Assembly: GCA_030686995.1 (NCBI GenBank)
Contig: CM060698.1
Span: 144,975,106-145,039,105 of the forward strand
DNA: 64,000 nucleotides
Reading direction: 5' to 3'
Source of the DNA: Artemisia argyi
Lineage: Eukaryota > Streptophyta > Magnoliopsida > Asterales > Asteraceae
Under the pieces are notes generated by a model. That model searched no databases. It was not told the origin of the DNA and saw nothing but the letters and a program-made list of their open reading frames with translations. A program made the position numbers and the translations under genes. This document shows, piece after piece, positions 36,855 to 48,880 of this stretch (position 1 is the stretch's first letter; each line of letters begins with the position of its first letter).

Positions 36855-37330
36855 TTCGGAGCATGCCATGAGAGATCACATGGGGTGTAATACAAGAGTC
36901 GTATATTAGTTAAGTCAAGCGTTTAAAATTTATTTAAAATAACTACTGCAAGTACGTAGTAAATACACCTATATATGTCCAAATACTTTTTTCCCATATT
37001 TTTTGTCTTGATTATTTTTCTTAATCAACCAGTGTATATCAGTTAGTGTTAATTCAGATAATTTTTTTTAATGGCATGTCATCGTTTTGACATAAACATA
37101 TATATAGTCGTTTTCCATGAAAAAGTCAGCCGTATAGAGTACGGCTGTAGCCTATAGAATTCTCTCTTTCTTATTTTACTCTGAAAGGGAATCAAGTTGG
37201 TAAATGTATGGCATATGCTGATAATGCAAAGAATTTGAAAGGTGGCCGGTCAATTATATAGTTATCGTTAACAATGATTTTATATAAACAAAATTAAAAC
37301 ATAATGGTTGACAAAAGTATGGCAAGTTCG
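36855..37330. repeat. Duplicated flanking block X, copy 1
   Basis: Shares ordered blocks with 58478-58960 and, for the right half, 38826-39150: TCACATGGGGTG, ATATTAGTTAAGYCAAGCGT, TACGGCTG, GGGAATCAAGTTGGTAAAT and AATGGTTGACAAAAGTA. The shared order indicates segmental duplication together with the ZIP genes. Confidence 0.7.
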
Positions 37331-37337
37331 GAATGGT

Positions 37338-37575
37338 GTCTCAAAAGATCATCGTGTCTATTCTGGTTCCTAAATCCCATGGACATCGTCAATCGTTGTT
37401 TGACACCCTCGGCTTCTACATTGCCAACTCCACGGCAAAGTACCCAACTAAGATGATGGACAAACAAATGTGGCTTCACTACTCAATGTTGTTTATGTGT
37501 ATATATTGACGTTTTTCCTGTCAGCCTCTTCTAGTATTAGAATCTTTGCTTTATGTATTGATATATAGGTAATCA
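37338..37575 (+). pseudogene. Fragment of the kinase gene 3' end (last-exon tail and 3' flank)
   Basis: Matches 9120-9345 of the RLCK-VII gene with substitutions and small gaps: TCAAAAGATCATCG, CATCGTCAA, TTTGACACCCTCGGCTTCT, then AAGATGAT at the former stop and the downstream TTCACT and TGTGTATAT stretch. Only the Ser/Pro-rich tail and the 3' flank are present, with no kinase domain, so it is a non-coding relic. It sits between block X and a relic ZIP promoter, which suggests that the ancestral neighbours kinase-ZIP were duplicated as one unit. Confidence 0.8.
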
Positions 37576-37689
37576 ATGTTTTGAAAACCGGACTGGACAT
37601 TGAATTGGTTTGTTTTCGATTTTTGATTTTTTCCAGTTTTTTGCAGTTTGCCGCGGAATAACCGCCGAACTGATTTCTATCCGGTACGT

Positions 37690-37795
37690 GTAAGTGTTTA
37701 TAAAAAAGCATCAAGTGCAACTACTTTGGAATGTAATTGAGCCAACTACCGAATGCATTTTCCATGGCACTCTTTTAGTATATTCAACAAAAATA
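37690..37795 (-). pseudogene. Relic ZIP promoter without a gene
   Basis: Shares GTGTTT, AAGCAT, CAAGTGCAAC, AATGTAATTG, CCATGGCACTCTTTTAGTATA and ATGCATTTTCCATGG with the upstream regions of ZIP copies A (35905-36000) and C (55230-55330). No ZIP exon is attached, so the gene body was lost from this unit. Confidence 0.65.
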
Positions 37796-38595
37796 AAGTC
37801 GTTCAAAATATACAATGTTTTAATACAATTGACACACTCATACTTTTTCTCGAAATAATAGCAAATACAATAAGTTAACTGGAAAAAATAACGAAATGAT
37901 ACTCACCTTTTAGAAGTTTTTTTAGAAGCGCAACCTTTATATATAAAACTAGCAATAAGCTAGCGAAACAAAGGAGGTTACAAGGTGTTTTAAATGTTTT
38001 TTTTCTAAAGTCACCGAAACTCTTTTCTAATTGAAAAACCATTCAAGTAACATACTGAATTTCATTCTTGCGTAATTTTTCATTTTCCTTCAAAAGCATC
38101 ATATGTTACTATAAGACATGTTTTTATGATTTTATATGAAATGGATGGCACGACATGTATGCTTATAAATCAGCCCAAGTATAAGTAATGGTTACAAAAA
38201 GGAAGTATACAGTTTTCCTTTGAAGATCAAACATCATATGCTTTTGCTGGCATAAAACTATGAAAAGAATCGTAACTTAGACATATATTATTATCTCTGA
38301 AGGGTCTCTATGAAATCCGTTCTATATTAAGTTAACTCCCTCTACCATTGCACAACTTTATAAAGCTTTTGGTTTGGTGGAAATTCTTTTGCAGACAAAA
38401 TCATTTTATTATTTTATCTATAGGTTTTCCTCTTTGTGTTGTTCTAGTATATATCATTGATCTGTTTGGAGGTTAGACGCGGGTATTTATGTTTATGGTG
38501 GTGTCTATATTGTTGCATATGGTATCAGTGTGCTACACTATCGCTTCATGAAATGTTATACCCGTTGGCCACTTAATTCTTCTCTTCTTATTTTA
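37796..38595. other. Intergenic, no gene
   Basis: AT-rich DNA following the relic ZIP promoter; no supported frame, RNA gene or defined repeat was seen. Confidence 0.5.
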
Positions 38596-38818
38596 GGGTG
38601 TGTTTGATATGTTGCCATAAATAATAATGGGTATGGGTGTAGGTATAACGTGAGCCCCTCATGAATTAAAGATCCATATCTTCCCTTTTTGAGTGATATG
38701 GAGTATGAAACATATCTATATTTCATTCCCATATTTTAAAGATTTACATCTTAAACAAACACATGATTGGAATGAAAATTCATTCCTTGATTCCCATTCT
38801 GGGATACCAAACGCACCC
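38596..38818. mobile_element. PIF/Harbinger-type MITE, 223 bp
   Basis: Ends GGGTGTGTTTGATAT and GATACCAAACGCACCC, 3-bp TSD TTA at 38593-38595 and 38819-38821. It is inserted just before block X copy 2. Confidence 0.75.
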
Positions 38819-38825
38819 TTATTAC

Positions 38826-39150
38826 TTTTAAAGGGAATCAAGTTGGTAAATGTATGGCATATTTTGATAGGGAGATGATTTGCACACTTCTTATTTTGAT
38901 TGAGACACTCACTGTACAAGTATACAGAGCACACTATAAACAATGTACAACTATATTGAGGATAAAATATAGTATCCTAATCAAAACCTTGAGTGTACAA
39001 ATTAATTCCCATTTTGATAATGTAAAGAAATTTAAAGGTGTCTATTAAATTACTTTATAATTATTGCATTACATAGACTTTATAGCCATAAAGTAAGAGT
39101 TGACAAAAGTACGGCAAGCTCTGCACTAAGTACATGCACCAAGTACATGC
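38826..39150. repeat. Duplicated flanking block X, copy 2 (partial)
   Basis: Begins AAAGGGAATCAAGTTGGTAA and ends near GGCAAGCTCTGCAC, paralleling 37185-37325 and 58755-58915. Its right end (GTACATGCACC, GACACCACC) is closer to the 58.9-kb copy than to the 37-kb copy. An internal ~120-bp stretch (38880-38990) has no counterpart. Confidence 0.65.
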
Positions 39151-39179
39151 ACGACACCACCAATTACAAAAATTCCGTA

Positions 39180-39490
39180 TCTATATTATCTATAAAGGGT
39201 GTATGCCCTTTTCTTAAAAAGTGAAAAGTGGAAAAATTAAGAAAACTATTTATGAAATCTTGATTTTAAAAATTGAAAATTTGAAACTTAATCACATTTG
39301 ACTAATTTTGCCTCATTAATTATCAAATATTTTTTTCTCTATATATTAAATGGTTTCCTTATTTATTGCTTAGTTGAATTTTAATGATATGAAAATAATT
39401 GTTTTCAAATTATCAATCATCTTTCGTTCAAAATAAATAAATAAATAAATAAATAAAAATAAATAAAAATTATCAATCATCTTGTTGTTT
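39180..39490 (+). repeat. Direct repeat R1, copy 1 (Helitron-like start)
   Basis: TCTATATTATCTATAAAGGG starts a ~300-bp stretch repeated at 40747-40990 (same strand). It includes TTAAGAAAACTATTTATG, GAAATCTTGAT and TTATCAATCATC. The TCTATAYTATCTATAAA start resembles plant Helitron 5' ends. Confidence 0.6.
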
Positions 39491-39606
39491 AAGAGCATAC
39501 CGCTAATCTATGAATATCTTCAATAACCAATTAGTTTTTCATGATTGTCTTCTTTTGAATCACATGTTCTTATATCATCTCAAGATGGATAGTATTCAAT
39601 ATTTAA

Positions 39607-39981
39607 GAGTATGTTTGACAAAATGGGTTGGGGCTGCGGATAGAGCTGGAGCTGGGGCTTATATTATTAGCCAAAACTAGAATTTTTATGTTAATAAACT
39701 TGTTTGGCAAATAGTTTAAGTTGGATATTATTATTGTAAAATTACTAAAAATGATGTATAATCAAATTAGTATATGTATATATTAGATATTTTTATGGGT
39801 AATTAAGTAATTTTGTACCAATGAGGCTTATTTTTTTGGGGCTTATAAAAATTTTAACCTCATTTTTTGGGTAGAGGCTTATAATTTTAAAAGCCCTCTT
39901 ATAAGCCTCTACGCCAAACAAGTCTTATTTCTAAAATTTAAGCCTCTTAAGTGCCATAAGCCCCTACCCCAAACACACCCT
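39607..39981. mobile_element. PIF/Harbinger-type MITE, about 375 bp
   Basis: Ends GAGTATGTTTGACAAAATG and CCCCAAACACACCCT; flanking TAA/TTA. GGGGCT/AGCCCC motifs sit just inside both ends. Edge positions are uncertain by one base because the TSD overlaps the repeat. Confidence 0.65.
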
Positions 39982-39985
39982 TAAT

Positions 39986-40708
39986 CAAGGCTGTAAAGAT
40001 CGAGATCACACCTGAGATCATTTTTGTCTTTGCAAGATCGAGATTCTACGATCCTACCAATTTGTCATATATTGAAAACAAAGGATAAATAAGTTAAACT
40101 GTTTTACATTTCTACTCAACGAAAAAGATAAATTCATATAATACCATCTATTTTAAAAATGATGTGAATGAGTATTAGACATCCAATATGAAATGTCGCG
40201 CACCCCATACTACACATATCAGAATCAATAAGAAAGATTGCTTACATTTAATTTAAATTAACTATTAAATGTTAAGTCTAAACTCTAACTAATAAAAAGG
40301 TATAAATAAAAATCAAGAACCAAAAATAATTACGAAATTACCTGTTGGCTGTTAAAATACAAGATCTTCAATCAAGTGATGAAATGAAATGAAGACTTCA
40401 ATAGTTATCTCTTAGAATTTGATTTGGGGTAAATGAGACGTCACCAGTTATTGACTCATTGCTACTTGTATATTTTCTTTGGGCTTAAGCAAAAAAATGG
40501 ACTAAAAGTCTAAAAGATAAAAAAAAAATGGATTTGGGCCCAGGTAAAATTTGGTAAACACGCGATCTTACGATCTTACGCTCGATCCTATGATCTTACT
40601 TACGATCTTACCTTAGATGCGATCCTATGACGATCCTACACGGTTTTAGCTAGTGAGCACCTAAACTCGTACATTCTTACGAGTTTACATGCGATCTTGA
40701 CAACCTTG
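39986..40708. mobile_element. hAT-type MITE, 723 bp, with GATCTTAC repeats
   Basis: Starts CAAGGCTGTAAAGATCGAG and ends GCGATCTTGACAACCTTG. The 8-bp TSD is imperfect: CCCTTAAT against CCCTTTAT, one mismatch. Between 40563 and 40632 the motif CGATCTTAC/CGATCCTA recurs about eight times. It is inserted right at the end of the Harbinger MITE. Confidence 0.7.
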
Positions 40709-40746
40709 CCCTTTATGGTATTTTCTTATATAATTAGGATCATGCA

Positions 40747-40990
40747 TCATATCTATACTATCTATAAAAGGTGTATACCATTTTCTTGAAAAGCAAAAAG
40801 TGATAAATTAAGAAAACTATTTATGGAATCTTGATCTTGAAAATTGAAAAGTTTGAAACTTAATTATATTTACTATTTTGCCCCATTAATTGGCAAATAT
40901 GTTTTTCTCAATATATTTAATGGTTTTATAATTTAGTTGAATTTTAAAGATATGAAAATGGTTCTTTTCAATTATCAATCATCATTGTTG
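40747..40990 (+). repeat. Direct repeat R1, copy 2
   Basis: TCTATACTATCTATAAAAGG onward matches 39180-39480. The two MITEs at 39607-40708 lie between the copies. Confidence 0.6.
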
Positions 40991-41160
40991 GTCAAGAGCA
41001 TACCATCAATCATCATTGTTGTTCAAGAGCATACCACTAATCTACGAATACCTTCAGTAACCAATTAGTAACTAATTTTATTCTATAGTTTTAGTTTGAT
41101 CGTTGTGAGATATAATTATGATAAACAAGAGTTTACACATGATTATTCTAATAAGCTAAC

Positions 41161-44100
41161 TGATGAGTGTGTAAATACTCATCATTTCTGTTACATTTAA
41201 ACTGTAAAAATACATGAAAACACACAGGAATGCCTTAAAATATATAAAATATCCCTGGATTGTGTTTTTATGCAAAAAGATTGAAAACTGATGAAAAACA
41301 AAACATTTCACATAATTTACAGTTTCAGTCCATGAACTTTGAAAAATTGGCAAAACTAGTCCCTGGTAAATCAAAACATGAAAAATATCATCAAAGGTCC
41401 TTAGGGATTCATAAGTTGTCAAGTATAGTCCTTTAAAGTTAAAAATTGTAAAATGACAACTTTAGTCCCTCAAGTTTGAAAAATGTCAAAAATAGTCCAT
41501 AAGGTTTTGTAAATGGAAAAATATGAAAAATAAGCCTTGCACTATTCTTAAATGGCATATTTGGTCCTTATGATAACTTTTGAGAAATTACAAGTTAAAC
41601 CCTTCAAATTTCAGAAAATTACAAGTTTGGTCCCTGGAGTTTGAGGAATTGGCAGAAAAGGTCCCTGGGTTTTGAAAGTAGAAAAATTATGTCTTTGGTC
41701 CTTGGGTTATTCATAAATGACAAAAATGGTCCTTATAAATACTTTGGGGAAATTGCAAAACCAGCCCCTATATTTTGTCAAAATTACATAATTGGTCCTT
41801 GTTTACTACTTAAACCAACCGGACCCTTTAAATTATAACCCAAAACCAAAATAAATCCAACACCCTTTTCCCAGCCCACACCCTTATCCTAGGCCCAAAA
41901 TGAACCAAGCCCAGTCCACCCTTTTTAAATAAAACGGGGGTTGACCCCTCGTTGACCCTCCTTCCCCAATACCACCACTACTGTACACCGCCCTCACCTC
42001 CACCCTTCTTCCCCAAAACCAGGTGGTATTGCCACCTCTTCACCACCACCTCACACCCCCAGCTGGCTACTACCCCCATCATCATTTCAACCCACACCCC
42101 AATTAATGCATCTCCACGCCTTTTTCCTTCATTCGATGCTATACCCCTGTTTTCATGGATACTTTCCCAAAAGCCCATGCTTAGTGCCCAAATTGTCTCC
42201 CTGACACCTCCTAATACCACCAAGATTCTTTAATTAGTTTCAATCCACTCCAATTCCATGTGGGAAGATTTGGCGCCAAAACTGATTTAAACGGCCATGA
42301 TGAGTTTGACTCATCTAATGGTTAAATTTAGAAGTGGGAAAGTGTGAGAAGACTGCAAGGAGCCCTAAAGGTCAATATATATCAAGAATGAAGCTGTGTG
42401 GAAGATTATCTAGTTTAATTAAATAAATTGTATGTCGACTTCTTAAGTTTATGAGATTTCAGTTTATGTTATGCTTTAAAGTTTCAATTTTAGTGTTCTA
42501 AGTGTATTGTAAAACTTCCTTTAATAATAAATTCCAAGTTTGTGTATGAATTCAGTTTGTGCAAGTTTAAAATTAAAAATTCTCAATTTACTTAAGTGAT
42601 ATTCTTAGTTGATGTTATTGTGGACATATACTGATACATATAAGCTCCTATAAAGCTTATAAAGGCTTTTAGTAAGTTACAATTCAATATAGTAAAAAAT
42701 TTCCACAAAAACAAAGTCAGTCAACAAAAGTCAACTGTGCAAGTTTTGGATGTGATTTCTGGATTCAGAGTTGATTTGGAAGAAAAAGGAGATGTGGAAA
42801 ATGGTTTAGGGACTCATGGGAGTCACATAAGAGTTCTTGGTTCTTGGTTTGGTTCTTTCAGTCACTCATTTGTAAGCTATACTATCCATTTTCAAGTTTC
42901 TCACTTTACTTAATGTTGATATTACTTGATTTTAGTTAATCTGTGTTTAATTATAGTTTTTATTGATAAAACAATAATAAAAATATAATAGTTGTTCATT
43001 ATTTTTTATAGTTGTTTAGTATCTCATATTTAAGTATTATGTGGCTTGATTTGGATTTCTGAGTTATTGTTGTTATTTCTGAGAGATTAAGGTTTTAACA
43101 GATTCATATATGTATAATAAATGGTTTTGTGTTATTAAGTTGGTTGAAATCATTTGTTTTCTTGGAAAACCTTCAAATCAGTTAGGATCTAGGGTGTTTG
43201 GAACAAGCTTGTTAGCTGAGACCTAGTTGTTATTGGTTGTTTATTTTTGTTTCAATGTACTGCTGTAGTGAGAAATAGGTCAAATAGTCCATAAAATTTG
43301 TACCTTAAACACCACAAGTCAAAATCATATGAAAAACCACTCCACAGTTAACTGTGTGAGGATTTGAGTGCCATAATCACTCACATAAGCTTATCAGTTG
43401 TATCTTAAGCCTAAACTAGCTTTACTTAAGCTTATTATAACATCTACAATCAGCTAGGATCAATCAAACTTCATATAAGTCAACTGAGCTTAAAATTAGA
43501 AAAAGTCAAAAAGTGCTTGTGCAGAAAATCTCCAAAATGGCATGAATATTTGTGATTTTTGTGTTATGATCTAGGGTCTGAAATTTCTTGTGTGTATAAC
43601 CTATCAGTAGAACTTGTGATTTTCACAATTATTGCATTTTTGTGATTTTTTCTTATTGTCTAAAATACCCCTGGAACACACCTGCAGGGCAAGATGATGC
43701 CCTGCTACACAGACCATCACCACCATCACCACCACTTTGGTGGTTGATTGTGACCACCACAGTGGTCCCACAAGTTCCAAATTTGGTTCTTACAACCCCC
43801 CTCCTACCAGGGTTCATTAATTGACCCTTTGTTTGACCTGTGCACTACTGGGACCCACCTGAAATCACTCTGGAAATTTGTCCCATTTCTGACCCAGAAC
43901 TTCAATAAGCAGTTGCTTATTTCAGCTTTTTAGCTTATCCATTGAGCTTATATCAGCAAATCTAGCTTATTTAAGCCAAAATAACTTAGGTGAGCCAGGT
44001 TTTACCCTTGTGGACCCCACAATAGCTCATTTGAGCTAATTTCTTTGTTTGGTCAAACTTAGTCAACTGTTTGGGTAATAAGCACTCATAGTGCTTATTC

Positions 44101-45505
44101 TGAGTTTATAAATTATTTTCCTTTATTAAAGTTTCTTATTTTAAGTATTTTATTAGTTTTATAAAAGAAAAACTAGAAAAAAAACCAAATTTAATTATAG
44201 TGATAGCTTCTATTAAATAGAAATTATCTATTTAATTTTCTTTTTAGCTTATTTATAAGCACTTCTGTATTTTTATATTTTTAATAAATCTCTCTAATAT
44301 TAAAGTATTTTTCTAAATTTTTCCAGAATTTTCTTTTGTCATTTGGTAATATTTAGAATTAATATTAGTTTAATTAATAATTAATTAATAAATAAAAATT
44401 AAATAGCATAATTATATTTTATAAAGTACCACCTAGTTTTTATAATTTTTATAGCTTTTATATAAGGTAAAACATTTTTATAAATTTTTCTAGGATTTAT
44501 ACTGTTCATTTTCTATTTTTAATAATATAATTAGTTTAATTGATAATTAATTAATAAATAGAATAATAATTAGTAAATTAGATTAAAAATACATAATATA
44601 AACTTTTTATAATTTTTTAGGATTCCTGTGATGGTTAATTAGATATATAAAATTTTTCATAATTATCTAAGTCTTTTTAGTATTTATATTAATTTAAATC
44701 AATATAATTAGTTAAATAATAATTAAATAATAATTAATTAATAATAAATAGATAAATAGTGTGAAAAATATAATTTTAGTTTTAAAATAAGTTTTATAAT
44801 ATTTTAGACTTTTATAAATTTTAATTTTATATTTCTAGACTTATTTTACATTTTTCTATTTATTAGTGAATTATTAACTAATTAAAAATAGTTATTAAAT
44901 AATAATAATTAATTAAATAGTTATAAAAATAATTTTAATTCTCTAATAATTTTCTAATAAGTTTAGGATTCCAAAAATATAATTTTCATATTTGTGGAAG
45001 TTATATATTACAGAATTCACGTTTAAATTTCATACGTTTACGTTTACTTAAATATAAACGTATATTTTATATCTTTTTACATTTTTTAAGTTTTATTAAA
45101 TTTTAAATAAATTAATAAATATAAAATTAATATTTCAAGTTTATTTAATTTGCATTTAAGCCCCTAAGGCTTGCAAACTCCTACTATAGTTAAAGTTGTT
45201 TTTGTTTACGTTTAAATAATAAACGTTTACATTTTCCAGTCCCTTTTCACTTGTACTTATCTGATTTCACGTATTCGTTGATATAGCTTATTAAAGCTAT
45301 TCACACTTATATTTCAGTAGTACAATCACTTTAACCCTTTTCCTATTCAAATCACCTGATCTCAAAGTCGTTTTCTTTCAGATTTCACGCCTCGTTGGGA
45401 TTTAACGATCCGGGGAAACACTAAACTCCACGGAGTATTGGCCTAAGCTGTTTGACTTGTTGAACATTACTTGGTTGATATTATCTGACCGTTTCAGGCC
45501 AACCA
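41161..45505 (+). mobile_element. Giant solo LTR, 4345 bp, copy 2
   Basis: Starts TGATGAGT-8-ACTCATCA, the same terminal hairpin as copy 1, and ends GGCCAACCA, with exact 5-bp TSD CTAAC at 41156-41160 and 45506-45510. Parts shared with copy 1 in the same order: degenerate GGTCC...TTGAAAATT units near the start (41330-41830), a CACCACC-rich stretch, AGTCAACTTTGTTG-like motifs, a very AT-rich core (44090-45130) and a CGCCTCGTTGGG...ACTCCACGGAG end (45385-45440). No internal LTR or polyprotein. Frames at 41952-42233 and 43642-43824 arise from CCACC repeats. Confidence 0.85.
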
Positions 45506-45510
45506 CTAAC

Positions 45511-46689
45511 TTTTGGTTACATTCCCTGGATTAAATGAAGTTGCTTAAGAAAGTTTATAATACGATAGAGGCAAGGGAATGTTAGGATGAGTAGATGAAG
45601 GAGAATATCAATAATGAGTTTATTAGGTAACATATTATTCATCATCAATATCACATTTTTAGAGTCATTCGATTTGATTGTCTGTGTTATGTTTGAACAA
45701 CATAGGTTGTAGTATGAAAGATTAAGAGGAACATATCTTGTGAATCCAAATTTTGTATGAAGTTCGTTAAACATGGGTTTTTACTTTTACACGATTTTTA
45801 TTTATTTATTTATTTATTTTGTTTTGTTTTGTTACTTTTTCATCGATTTAACCATACTGTAACTTGAACCTAAAAGCTTCTAAGCTTGTAATGGGCATAT
45901 GAACTCTATTGAATTAAACTTTGATTTACATTGTATGCATAAAAATTACATAAAACACTTAACAAAAATATTACTATAAATATTTGCTGCTATAAAATTC
46001 CGTTTGCTATGCACGGATACACGTCTAATATAGCAAAACAGAAATTAAAATGAAAAAAGTAATCCACTAAAAATAAATCAAATTCTTAAGATCATTGCTA
46101 CTGATCGACTTTGCGATTTCACCTAATTCTTGACACGTGCCTCTTTTATAATAATAACGTACAAGTGATAATTGAGTGGTTTAAGCTACCTCTAAATTGA
46201 TTCGACTTCAACTAAATTTCAAAATAAAATAAACAAAATAACGGCCATGTGACTGCTCACTAATTGTGCGACTTATGGCTTGTATTAATTTTTTGTGCGA
46301 CCGGTAGATACAAAACTTAAGTTTTCATTTTTTTTAATTTTATTTTTTATTTTTTTAATTTTTTCTACGCGTACGTGTAATCAAAATCGAAACTCGTGTA
46401 ATTAGATATTAAACAAATAAACTAATATTAACCGTTGGCAAATTAACACACATAACAAATTACATACACGCAAACACATTACACACACCCTACAAGCTAA
46501 TTTTAAGTTGGGTAAAATCTATAGATACTCTATGTACTAACCGAAACAACTCGTTATACTTTCTCAATTCATAAACCATTCATTATGCTCTAAAAAAAAC
46601 TTACACGTTAGTCCTTGTGGTTGCAGAATCTTGTAGAACTAATCCTTTTGCCTAATGACCGTTTGTTTTTAGCGTAATCTCTTTACAGC
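45511..46689. other. Intergenic, no gene; TTTA repeat and Helitron-like motif
   Basis: A (TTTA)n tract at about 45800-45825. A minus-strand CCGTGCATAGCA motif at 46004-46020 matches the Helitron-like end at 28908. No coding evidence. Confidence 0.5.
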
Positions 46690-47413
46690 GTCTATCCTTT
46701 TGTACGTTTTTGTTTGTTCTTATACGTTTTCGTATTTTTTTTGTCTGTTTTTATACACTTTTGTACGTTTTTATGCGTTTTCATCCGTTTTCATTCATTT
46801 TTGTCTGTTTTTCTTATGTTTCATACGTTTTATCCGTTTTTATACGTTTTTATTCATTTTTATACGTTTTCATCCGTTTTCTTACAATTTTAAACGGTTT
46901 TCATATGTTTTTCCTGTTTTCTTACGTTTTCATATGTTTTTATACGTATTCGTCTGTTTTTCTTACGTTTATCCAATTTTATATGTTTTTATCTATTTTT
47001 ATACGTTTTCGTCTATTTTTATACGTTTTCATCGATTTTAGACGTTTTCATATGGTATTTTTTCTATTTTTATACGCTTTATTACGTTTTCGTCCGTTTT
47101 TCATTCGTTTATATATTCATTTGTTTTTCTTACGTTTCATACGTTTTCTTCTAATTATATTACTTTTTTGTCCGCTTTTATACGATTTTTTGTTTGTTTT
47201 ATACGTTTTCGTGCATTTTTGTATGTTTTCATCTGTTATTATACGTTTTCGTCTGTTTTTATACGTGTTCATACATTTTTTCTTGTTTTTATACGTTTTC
47301 TTACGTTTTTATATATTTTCGTCCATTTTTATATGTGTGATAATGTAAGAAAAACGGGTAACATGGTATAAAAACGGATGAAAACATATAAAAACAGATA
47401 AAAACATGTGAAC
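46690..47413 (+). repeat. TTTTATACG-based minisatellite with a reversed end
   Basis: About 650 bp of degenerate units such as TTTTTATACGTTTTCGTCTG (roughly 10/20-bp period), all on one strand to 47335. After a ~35-bp break the same motif continues inverted (47370-47413: AAAAACGGATGAAAACATAT and so on). Long Phe/Arg/Tyr-rich frames (46700-47041, 46710-47348) result from the repeat and are not called as genes. Confidence 0.85.
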
Positions 47414-47870
47414 AAAGTATCTTCATTTTTAATTGAGTAGAATCACCACATTTCATTATATTATATCGATTGCACATATACGTAGGAACTTCTTTTGAAT
47501 TATGCAAGTCAAATACTAACTTATCGATGTTAATAAGCAAGTATTATCACATCCGAGAATATTCAAGTGATCGAGTCATGTAAATCAAGTGTCTTCTTAT
47601 TTAATCGCGTGGAATTATCTATTTTAATTATAAAATATTGATAATGCATATAGAGAAGAATATCTTTTGAATTACACAAGTCCAAATACGAAAATATCTA
47701 TGACACATGATGTATAACCATCTTCGTAATTAACTACTTTTACATGTTTAACACCTTTAATTTTTACTAATGAAAACAATTTTAAGAATTATATTAAATT
47801 AGTTTTGTCCATGAACTAATTCTAAACTTTATGAAATTAGTTTCAACAATTATAATTTTAGTTTTAATTA

Positions 47871-48880
47871 CACTGCACGACGATGGCATCGTTGCTAAAA
47901 GCATATTTCAAATAACTTTTAATGAAAGTAATTTAATTTTTAAGTAAATAATTTTTATAATTGCAAAAGTGCCTTTAGCGACGACAACTGTTGTCAAGGA
48001 AAATTAAAATGGAATTAATTTTGTTGTCGCTAAAAGTGTGAGACCCACAATTGAACTTACAAAATCAAGGTTTGTTGAATGTTAAAGTAGAAAGAAAATC
48101 TTTTGTTGTTTTAGGAATGACAACGGGGCGGGGAATGTCGAGGATCGCATTTCTAATCCCCATCCCCGTTTTCTACTTTCCATCCCCATCCCCAACGGGG
48201 AATTGTTTTACTTCCCCATCCCCAATGGGGATCGGGGATCCTTCCGGGGATTCAAGTATTTTCCATCCTTAATGAAATAAACATGAAATTTGAACAAACT
48301 CGTCGAAAGTATAAATAATTTGATGCTTATAATGTCTTAAAAAATGTATATCGTACATCGTTAGATTAACTACAATGTCAATTCAACTTAAAGCATCGCG
48401 GATATTGAAACATCACGTATACTATAAAAACAATGTGCTCTGTGTCTATTGGACAATACGTTAGTTGATTAATATGTAGTTAATGCTTATACTTTTAACA
48501 ATATTTGATTCTTTGATATCACATAGAATATATAAATATACATGTCAATACTCACAAACATATAAAAGTAAATCTACTATGATATACATATATATATATT
48601 TTTTATATACCCATTTAATCAATTGTTCGGGGTCGGATTCGGGTTCAGAGATTTATGCTACCCCCATCCTTCCTCCATCTCCATTTTCATAATTAGAAGA
48701 TTCCTCATCCCCATCCCCATCCCCGGTCAACTCGGCGATTCTTCAGTTAAATCGAATTTGAGGATCGGGTCTCTATCGGGTATGGGGTTTTTTGCCATCT
48801 CTAGTTGTTTAGTGCCTTTTAGCATCGACATGTGCCGTCGCTAAAAGCTTTCACCACATGTTATATCTTTTGTTGTAGTG
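47871..48880. mobile_element. CACTA-like element remnant
   Basis: The right end TTTTGTTGTAGTG is the complement of CACTACAACAAAA, a classic CACTA terminus; the left end CACTGCACGACGATGG is weaker. Subterminal motifs GTCGCTAAAAG/CTTTTAGC recur on both sides (47890, 47970, 48025, 48815, 48836). No 3-bp TSD is clear. A hAT element is nested inside. Confidence 0.45.
48112..48803. mobile_element. hAT element, 692 bp, nested in the CACTA remnant
   Basis: Starts TAGGAATGACAA and ends TTGCCATCTCTA. The direct repeat GTTGTTT is at 48105-48111 and 48804-48810; the eighth base differs. CCCCATCCCC and GGGGAT blocks near both ends. The frames inside follow these blocks and are not genes. Confidence 0.75.

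Noticed and set aside
37294..37479. Minus-strand 61-codon frame
   Set aside because: Antisense of the kinase 3'-end fragment.
41952..42233. Overlapping opposite-strand frames of 93 and 81 codons
   Set aside because: CCACC/GGTGG-rich stretch of the giant LTR; composition artefact on both strands.
46700..47348. Long Phe/Arg/Tyr-rich open frames (113 and 212 codons)
   Set aside because: They follow the TTTTATACG minisatellite in two phases at once. The composition explains the lack of stops, and no domain or gene structure is present.
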